From contig JAIXMQ010000007.1 of assembly GCA_025716855.1 (NCBI GenBank), positions 248,001 through 312,000 of the forward strand: a DNA stretch of 64,000 nt, written 5' to 3'. Shown here in pieces: positions 59,726 through 64,000 of the stretch. Every line of letters begins with the position of its first letter. The stretch's first letter is position 1. The position numbers and the translations under genes were made by a program. The notes below the pieces were generated by a model. It had not been told where the DNA came from. It saw only the letters and a program-made list of their open reading frames with translations, and searched no databases. The stretch comes from Pilaira anomala. Taxonomy: Eukaryota > Mucoromycota > Mucoromycetes > Mucorales > Mucoraceae.

Positions 59726-60262
59726 ATTTGGAAAGCTTTTCTTTATAAACTATTACACTGCCTGTTTTGAATGATTTGAAGAAACTGCCATGAGTATAAT
59801 ATTCTCATTGTGGTTCGAGTAAGAGCAGTTTTTTTTTTTATTATTATTATTATTCTGGCTTAATAGAGACTTTGGCCAAGATTTTTTGGCGAAGCACAAT
59901 AACAATATAATACTTGACGTATAGTAGAGAACTCCAAGATAAAATAAATAAAGAAGAACTTGCATTATTGGCAAGTCTCGGAAGATTTGTATAATGACAA
60001 ATAGCTTTTGTTTTATTTTATTAAAAAAAAAAAATAATAAATATCATGAAAGAAAATAGTTTTTGCTTCTTTGATGATGAACAAGTGACGATTTCCGATT
60101 ATTCTTTTGGCGCTGTAAATAAAAAATATTTAAGGGGAAGCGCTGACTGGCTGATTTACATTACACAGAAATTTTTTATAGGTTTTTCTCGTTCATTTGC
60201 ACGCACTTTTTAGTTTTGGTTTTTTATTTCTTTCTTGTATATATATATATATATTTTTATTT
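59424..60262. other. Intergenic, tRNA-Pro to 4-TM gene
   Basis: 840 bp; a 27-nt T run near 59699-59725. A 73-codon minus frame (59753..59974) with one hydrophobic stretch and an Asn run is probably chance. Confidence 0.4.
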
Positions 60263-61471
60263 ATGGGTTGTCGAATTATTCTATTAAATGTTTTGAGAGG
60301 GTTAGTGCTATTTACTAGCTTAGGAGCATTAGGGTGTCATATAGGTAATAGATATTGCAACAATTTTTTTTTTTTCTTGTTATATACGTGGAGTAAACAT
60401 AAACACTAAGAGACAGCATATGTATATAAACAGCACAACTGACTTTAATGGGTCAACAAAATGAAACAGAACCTTGGTGGCCTGATTTTGTACCTGTAAT
60501 TATTATGATACCAATATATACTATGCTTGTTTGGATTCTATTAACAATTTATATATATATATATATATAGTATATTTTATATTATGTTGGACCAATTGTG
60601 TCTATAATATCAATATTTATTTTATTCTTTTTAAGTTGCATCAAAACAAAGTCTTTAATGTGTGATAGAATATTGAGTATTATCAATCTGTTGTTGTGTA
60701 TTGCAGTCGCAGTTTACAATTCATTACAATCGGGTACAATCCCATGGACTGGTAGCTTAACTAAACCATTTGAGTCTAGTGCTAAAGGTTACGTTTCTTA
60801 TTGCTCCAATTATGATGATCGTATTACTTCAATTAGATGCTGTAAGTATTTATTTATATAATTTATGCTTTGAAATATTTAAATAATTTTGATTTAATGT
60901 AGGGTTGGTGAATGGATCATGGCTGGGTATAATTGTCGTCGGTTTTTTTTGGTTAATTTTAGGCTTGTATACCATTGTACAAAGAAACTCAGATATATAT
61001 GATCAAGATTATGATAGTTACGATTATAAACAAGACGTTCCAATGGTGAATCAATTGAATTCACCTATTCAACAAGATATAGTAGATGTACCTATTTCAC
61101 CCACTCGAAGATCTTTTTCAGTTATTCAACCTGTAAATTCACCAACCCATTATCCTTATCATCCATCATCATTTTCACCTGTACAACAGCAGCCATATTA
61201 TTATCCACAGCAACAAGGCTATGATGACGAATATTATGTAAATCCATTACAAGAAGAACATATAAATCTTAATTATCATCAACAACAACAACAACATAAA
61301 ATGTATCCTCAATATGAAGAAGGGCATGAAAGGTCAAGAAGATTATCAAAGACCTTTGTAGAAGAAGATGACAGTAATATATCATCGCAACCACCTCATT
61401 CATATGATGGACTTTATAACAGCAGTAATAATAATAGTAATAGTAATAGTAATAATAATAATAAAAATTAA
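60263..61471 (+). CDS. Four-transmembrane (MARVEL-like topology) protein with disordered cytosolic tail
   Basis: Four exons (60263..60344, 60434..60495, 60571..60841, 60903..61471) give 327 aa. Hydrophobic spans: residues about 4-30 (IILLNVLRGLVLFTSLGALG), 49-72 (YILYYVGPIVSIISIFILFF), 80-100 (ILSIINLLLCIAVAVY) and 142-165 (LGIIVVGFFWLILGLYTIV). Between spans 1 and 2 lies a luminal NETEPWWPDF loop. The last ~160 residues are rich in Tyr, Pro, Gln, Ser and Asn, ending in an (AAT)n-encoded Asn run. Intron 2 uses donor 60496; an alternative donor at 60529 also keeps frame. MARVEL proteins organise membrane domains, but no sequence motif proves membership. The gene is convergent with the Rab gene, 8 bp stop to stop. 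Confidence 0.72.
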
Positions 61472-61479
61472 TCATTTAT

Positions 61480-61645
61480 TTAACAACAACCAGATTTCTC
61501 TATCGTAACTTCATCACGACAGATTTCAGAAGTAATGGTTTTATATAAATCTTGATCAAATTTCTTCTTGACTAATGCTTGAGTTATTTCAAAGAATATA
61601 TCTTCGATACCTATTTGTTATAAATAATTTGAGTATGTATGATAA

Positions 61646-61676
<31 letters not shown>

Positions 61677-62440
61677 AATTCATTTTTACCTGTATTATCT
61701 TTGGCTGATACTTCGTGTACTCCACTAACATCGTGAACAAGTCGATCACAGTAATGATTTACCTTGGAAAAAGATACTTTACGTTGTGATTCCAAATCGA
61801 TTTTATTACCGACAACATGAATTACTAGATCATCCGTCATATTCTTATTTAATTCTAAATTTATATTAATATTATTTTACAGGGTAAATAAACCATTAAA
61901 AATTACCTTCCATCCATGATACCATTTCGGTAAAACTTTCTTCTGAAGTAATATCATAAACCAAGATGGCAGCTGAAGCGCCTCGATAATACATTGGTGC
62001 CATAGCTCGAAAGCGTTCTATATGTATAGAATAATTATTATTTTAAGGAGTAAAAATAATAATTAATAGGAGGAACAAATTGTTTACCTTGTCCAGCCGT
62101 ATCCCATATTTGTAATCTTACACTACAATCATTGACGCTCCTATCATCACAAAATTTATTAAGTATCATTTTCAATAAAAAAAAAAAAAACCTTATATAT
62201 AAAAAAACTTACAATTTCTTGGTCATAAATGAGGCACCAATAGTAGACGTACCATTGGGAGAGAAAGTATTTTGAACATATCTAACAGCAACTGATGTCT
62301 TTCCAACACCTGCAATCACATAAGAACGAGTGTATCAAATTATATTAACTAAGTACATATGAGTGATTTGTGCGTCATATATATAATATATATATATATA
62401 TATATAACCTTTTTTCCCCTCTTATACACACACACACACA

Positions 62441-62472
<32 letters not shown>

Positions 62473-62653
62473 TTTTTTTTTTTTTATATATATATTTAAA
62501 TGTATATAAAATATACTCTACTTTTATTATTTATCCAAACGAAAAAAAAAAAATAGAACACATATATAAATAAAAAAAAATGAAAAAATAAAAAAAAATG
62601 TTATGCGAACCTGTACTGCCTAGAATAACAACTTTTGCTTCTAAAGTGTTCAT
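61480..62653 (-). CDS. Rab-family small GTPase (Rab5/Rab22/31-like)
   Basis: Six exons (62611..62653, 62213..62309, 62088..62140, 61907..62017, 61690..61854, 61480..61610) give 199 aa. GTP-binding motifs: P-loop GSTGVGKTS (split by intron 1), switch I with STIGASFM, switch II WDTAGQERFR, NKID and SAKD. The C-terminal CC is a double geranylgeranylation signal. The effector region, [12 protein letters not shown], resembles Rab22/31 and other endosomal Rab5-group proteins, so a role in early endosome or Golgi-endosome traffic is inferred. The 300-nt first intron has (AC)n, (CT)n and T runs. The gene seems intact. Confidence 0.9.
62426..62464. repeat. (AC)n-(CT)n compound microsatellite in Rab intron 1
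   Basis: Adjacent AC and CT blocks followed by a 21-nt T run. Confidence 0.9.
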
Positions 62654-63002
62654 TTATAAAAATATTAATAATTCCAAAATTTGAAATGAAAAGAAAGAGA
62701 TGAAGAAAAAAAAAAAAAAAATTAAAAAGAGAAAATTATGATTTTGTCCTTGTATGGAAACACAAGGCTAAAAAAAGCAAACCACAAAAAAAAAAAAAAG
62801 GTCATTTCTTGTGTGCCTTTTTTTTTTTTTTTTGGGTGTCGAGTTTTTACAGTAAACATGCATTACACATTGTTACAATCAATGCTTCTTATATCAGAAT
62901 TGACATTCATTCAATCGTATATAAAAAGTGGATTTTCTCTCACTCACTCTTTCTTTATTTTTTTTAAAGAAGAAAAAAAGATAACAAAACTTACTTATAT
63001 AA
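62654..63002. promoter_or_regulatory. Divergent promoter region, Rab / DUF2235 gene
   Basis: 349 bp; A and T runs; TATAAAAA near 62920, about 80 bp before the DUF2235 start. Confidence 0.45.
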
Positions 63003-64000
63003 ATGACACTTAATAATAAGCCTCGCCGTATCATTATTTGTTTAGATGGCACCTGGGAAACGCCGCAAGGTTTTTATACATGATAAATAACAACATGTGG
63101 CTAATAATCTAACAAACAAACAAAATCTATTAGAAAAAACCAATGTTTATAAATTTTATACTCGTATTGATGATACTGCTTTTGATCAAGAACAATATGA
63201 ATATAAAACAATTTATTGTTCTGGTCTAGGGACAAATGGTAAGTATCCTTTTCTCGGTGGTTTCTTTGGGTATGGCATTACAAACCAAATTATATCTGCA
63301 TATCAATACATCTCTATCAACTATCGAAACGAAAAGGACCAGATTTGGTTGATTGGTTTTAGTCGTGGAGGTAGATAATATACTTATTGCATGAAATAGT
63401 TAGATTTAAATTTTATTAATACTCATAATTATCAGCTTATACTGCCAGAAGTTTGGCAGGCATGATCTATAATGTAGGTCTATTGTCTGAATCTAATCTG
63501 GAATACTCTAGAGAAGCATATAAACATTATCGCAATCGTAATGACAATACTCGTCCTAATAAACTTCAGTCATCTCAGTTTCGTGAAAAGCATCAATGCA
63601 AAATGCCATCCATTCATTTTCTGGGATGTTTTGATACAGTTGGTGCACTCGGTGTACCCAGATTACCTTGGTATCTTGGGGGTTCTTTATGTAAGTTAAA
63701 CTCACTAGTCAAATCTATACAAACCAACATTTTTTTTTTCTGTAGTGTATGGTTTGTTTTCAGGTCTACATGAATTTCATGATACCAAGCTATCTCCAAT
63801 TATCAAAAATGCTTACCATGCTATCTCAATTCACGAACAACGTGAATGGTTCCGACCTACATTTATGCAATTCCCTCCAACAGAAGAAAAACATAGACTA
63901 GAACAAGTATGGTTTCCTGGTATGCATGGAGATATCGGAGGACAAGAAGAATTAGGAGCCTATAATAATTTAATTTCATATCATTCTTTAAACTGGATGA
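63003..64000 (+). CDS. DUF2235 alpha/beta-hydrolase (partial, runs off the right end)
   Basis: Four exons so far (63003..63069, 63134..63370, 63436..63690, 63746..64000), about 271 residues before the window ends. The protein starts MTLNNKPRRIIICLDGTWE; the LDGT block and the KTNVYKFY that follows are the DUF2235 N-terminus. The nucleophile motif GFSRGG plus AYTAR spans intron 2 and gives the GxSxG serine; HFLGCFDTVGALG and WFPGMHGDIGG contain the further conserved Asp and His. The domain is related to Tle1-type phospholipases, while in fungi it is widespread and mostly uncharacterised; a lipid or ester substrate is only inferred. No signal peptide is seen. The first intron has a CTAAC branch point. 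Confidence 0.88.

Noticed and set aside
59753..59974. Small minus-strand membrane peptide
   Set aside because: One hydrophobic stretch plus an Asn run coded by (TTA)n; no neighbours or motifs support a gene.
60529..60570. Alternative 42-nt intron in the 4-TM gene using donor GTTTGG
   Set aside because: It keeps frame, but donor GTAATT at 60496 is closer to consensus, gives a normal 74-nt intron and a better-formed loop-to-span junction.
62370..62573. Plus-strand frame inside the Rab first intron
   Set aside because: Made of AT, AC and CT repeats only.

Overview
The window looks like nuclear DNA of an early-diverging fungus, most likely Mucorales/Mucoromycota. The genome is AT-rich and compact, genes carry many short GT-AG introns (roughly 45-120 nt) with long A or T runs, intergenic DNA is full of homopolymers and (CT/GA)n, and the gene set is fungal (Kin1, Pro2, Avt-type transporter, Cdc10-type septin, UPF0658 Golgi protein, JHDM1). 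I reconstructed exons by hand from splice sites, frame continuity and family motifs; every model closes in frame. No transcript or database evidence was available.

Layout. 1-14 kb: Kin1/PAR-1-like kinase (-), gamma-glutamyl phosphate reductase PRO2 (-), a secreted multicopper oxidase (+), a secreted FAD L-amino-acid/amine oxidase (+), PP1 catalytic subunit (-). 15.7-19.7 kb: Mediator subunit MED21 with a GC-AG intron (+), vacuolar-type amino-acid transporter (+), a GSKIP-domain protein (-). 19.7-25 kb: gene-poor, with one 7-TM protein of unknown function, decayed coding remnants and a 98-bp MITE with perfect TTA target duplications. 25.3-28.7 kb: a PHD-JmjC (JHDM1-like) demethylase convergent with a CENP-B-type DNA-binding protein. 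28.7-33 kb: AT-rich, with tRNA-Arg(ACG).

33-49.3 kb is the accessory highlight: a head-to-tail array of five paralogous NRPS-like adenylation-thiolation-reductase (A-T-R) genes. Copies 1-3 are complete (1059, 1057 and 1054 aa) with the same nine-exon structure. Copy 4 is a clean gene encoding only T-R. Copy 5 is a frameshifted relic of the A half. Copies 2 and 3 share a 425-bp identical tract, indicating recent gene conversion, and copies 2-5 keep the same TATAAATA core promoter. The likely chemistry is activation of a carboxylic acid as an adenylate, loading on the carrier and NAD(P)H-dependent release as an aldehyde or alcohol; the substrate is unknown.

49.9-64 kb returns to housekeeping genes: SMC1 (+), a Cdc10-like septin (+), a UPF0658 Golgi membrane protein (-), tRNA-Pro(AGG), a 4-TM protein with a disordered tail (+), a Rab22/31-like GTPase (-) and the 5' part of a DUF2235 alpha/beta-hydrolase gene that runs off the right end. 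Both tRNA genes have a pair of E-boxes exactly 11 bp apart, about 55-65 bp upstream, a shared arrangement that may be a regulatory element.
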